DNA from: Acanthosoma haemorrhoidale
Taxonomy: Eukaryota; Arthropoda; Insecta; Hemiptera; Acanthosomatidae
Length of the DNA: 64,000 nt
Assembly: GCA_930367205.1 (NCBI GenBank)
Contig: OV884011.1
Coordinates: 104,771,139 to 104,835,138, forward strand
Reading direction: 5' to 3'
The notes below the pieces were generated by a model. The model saw nothing but the letters and a program-made list of their open reading frames with translations. It was not told where the DNA came from and did no database searches. Each line of letters begins with the position of its first letter. Within the stretch, counting starts at the first letter, position 1. The translations under genes were made by a program, and so were the position numbers. Positions 62,131-64,000 of this stretch are shown here, one piece after another.

Positions 62131-62337
62131 GTAATAGTTTAAAAATAGAAAACATAGATTACATGTTTTTAGTCAGAATCTTTACATACTTTTTTTATTT
62201 CCAAGCAATTATTTAAAACATAATAATTATACAAACAAATTTTATTAAAATGTCTATATGTTTCTAATTAAATAGTATTCGGTTTTGTTCAGGGCAAAAA
62301 AAGGTCAGTTTGAAAATATCGTTTTGGTCAGACTTAC

Positions 62338-62443
62338 CTCAACTGGGAACATCGGCCAATAGGAGGGGGGGGGGGCTGCTCCCAGCGGAACATATGTACA
62401 TGCTAGCGAACCACGAACTAAGTAACTTTCGGATGAAGTCAAT
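62338..62443 (-). CDS. Candidate exon ending at a consensus donor
   Basis: The minus-strand frame is open for 35 codons from after a TAA to CAGTTGAG/GTAAGT, a perfect donor. The peptide is IDFIRKLLSSWFASMYICSA followed by GSSPPPPSYWPMFPVE. The proline run is encoded by a 12-base C-run, and long G/C runs are common in this DNA, so the open frame may be accidental. The acceptor is undefined, and an internal ATG could be a start. Confidence 0.25.
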
Positions 62444-62639
62444 TTATCAATCCGTCCCCAACCGTAACCAACTTAAGTTTGCTGAATTTCTTTAATTCAC
62501 ATAAGTCGACGGCATTCGGTGAAAATGTATGTGACATTCACGGGTGCCTTGTAAAGAAAAACACTTTCGCCTTAAGCATATTATATTAGTCAGTTTTCAA
62601 TTTTTCAATCAAACTGCGATTTGAAGACTTCTTAAACAG

Positions 62640-63047
62640 GCAGTGAAGGTGAAGGTATTGATTGGCGCAGGCAGCTCAAATGGGTCAGGTTCTGATATTG
62701 CAGGCCTTCAAGGGAAAGAAAGAGCGACATCTCGGACTACTACGCCCGCTGCAGTGAAGGTAAATACAGTAAATGCCACCTTGAAAGATGCCACCACGGA
62801 CAAACAAAAGCAGCCAAATTAGTCTTGTTCCAAGTACACCCTCCTTTGAGCAAATTTAGGCCTTCTTGTCGGTCGGAGATCAGACACTAGTGATTTTGAA
62901 GCCACAAGGTGAACGGATTGAAGAAGTGGGTGACTCACTATGCCCGAAGAAGAGAGGACAACAAAGCATATGTAGCTCGCTAAACAAGTAAAGTTTTTCA
63001 GCTCACTACTCAATTAACCTCATTCCTTACAGAATTCAGAACCCTAA
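62640..63047 (+). other. GC-richer stretch before the LINE endonuclease frame
   Basis: May be the ORF1 remnant or 5' part of the Jockey copy that follows. A cysteine/histidine cluster (YYARCSEGKYSKCHLERCHH) is readable, but its spacing does not match the three C-x2-C-x4-H-x4-C knuckles expected of Jockey ORF1, so I make no firm call. Confidence 0.3.
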
Positions 63048-64000
63048 TTACCCCTCTCATTTCTGTTCCTACAAGTCTTGTCTCCTACCTTATCCCCGTT
63101 AAATATTAAACAAAATCCATATGTGGATCCTTCCAACTCCTTAGCCATTCTCCTTTGGAATACAAATGGTGTTCGCAACCACACTAACGAACTGACAGCA
63201 CTACTTCACGACAAAAACATCGACGCAGCTCTCATTACTGAAACAAGACATACTAGTAAACGACCATTTATAGTTCGACAGTACCAGATTTATCGAACTG
63301 ATCACCCAGATGGAACAGCTCTTGCAGGTACCGCTGTCATTGTACATGTCAATCAGCACCTTCACTTCCCCCCTTACTCTAGCATCAGTGTACTGCCCTC
63401 CAAATAAAACCTTTTTAATTCCTAATTCATCTCCTTTCTAGACTCCATGGGACAACATTTCCTTGTGGATGGGACTTCAATGCGAAGCACCAACACTGGG
63501 GGTTAAGATCCACGATTACAGGAGGACGTGCGTTGCTGTCTGCACTCACACGGAAGCATTGCTCCACTATCTTTCCTGACACAGCCACCCACCTATTGGC
63601 CATCTGAACCCAACCGAAATCCATATCTCCTTTTTTTCTTCTACAATAGTTAAGGAACACTAAACTATTCACTCACGCGCCTCGAAGACCTCTCCTCCGA
63701 TCATAGCCCTTTAATATTAACCATTTCCCTAAGACCGATTCACAAACTACTTCCTCCTTCATTTATTAGGGACCCAATTAATTGGGACCACTTCCGCCAG
63801 ATTCTTACAGATTCCGTAGACCTCAAAGTGTCCCTGAAAACATCAGAAGGCCTAAACGATGCAGTACATTCTTTCACTAATCTGATCCAGAGGTATCCTT
63901 GGGAGGCACCGTCACCCCACCGTCATGAAAAAATTCACAATCAAAATGTTTTACCTCAGCATCTCAAAGACGTTACCCTAGATCTACACCCCGCTCCAGA
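63048..64000 (+). mobile_element. Jockey-clade LINE, apurinic endonuclease region, cut by window edge
   Basis: An open frame from 63048 (no ATG at its start) reads LAILLWNTNGVRNHTNELTA, then DAALITETRHTSKRPF, YQIYRTDHPDGTALAGTAVI. These are the N-x-N-G, T-E-T and Y-R-x-D motifs of the AP-like endonuclease at the start of Jockey ORF2. Near 63390 the frame shifts before VYCPPNK and about 30 residues are missing. DFNAKHQHWG follows with the usual preceding G-G reduced to W, then a stop at about 63605. Later SSDHSPLILTISLRPI preserves the catalytic S-D-H. The copy is inactive and runs past the right edge. Confidence 0.85.

Overview
The window looks like nuclear DNA of an arthropod, most likely an insect. 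It is AT-rich, no reading frame reaches 170 codons, and every protein-coding signal is either a short exon-like block bounded by GT/AG splice signals or a decayed retrotransposon. The best-supported content is mobile-element debris. Jockey-clade LINEs, which are typical of arthropods, occur as reverse-transcriptase or 3'-end pieces at 1-310 (-), 14040-14733 (+), 29666-30240 (+) and 54225-54895 (-), and as the endonuclease end of a copy running off the right edge (63048-64000, +). Other LINE reverse-transcriptase pieces lie at 6300-6715, 17786-18170 and 44191-44800, all on the minus strand.

The clearest coherent signal is a short interspersed element of about 190-210 bp with a poly-A tail. Four copies are present (444-634 -, 805-1014 +, 23276-23376 +, 28983-29173 +), each flanked by a 10-13 bp direct repeat. 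Three copies share the same 5' start, and the small inverted repeat there keeps its pairing although its bases differ between copies. No tRNA-type internal promoter is visible in it. Other dispersed repeats are a pair in inward-facing inverted orientation (37349-37512 and 42015-42210), a three-copy family at 15118, 36150 and 61988, and direct pairs at 1800/41060 and 55911/59000.

Host genes, if present, are only glimpsed as candidate exons. On the minus strand these are 62338-62443, 60422-60633, 58132-58165, 53267-53370, 47616-47694, 46775-46878, 40642-40844, 39679-39936, 38456-38965, 25302-25499, 15766-15987 and 10134-10256. On the plus strand they are 7207-7257, 31533-31618, 34929-35159 and 43346-43505. 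Several neighbouring minus-strand blocks have compatible reading phases, so one intron-rich gene between about 60.6 and 39.7 kb is possible but unproven. None of the peptides is recognised, so no function is assigned. No rRNA, intact tRNA, CRISPR array or bacterial-type operon was seen. Everything else is AT-rich intergenic or intronic sequence with short homopolymers and microsatellites.
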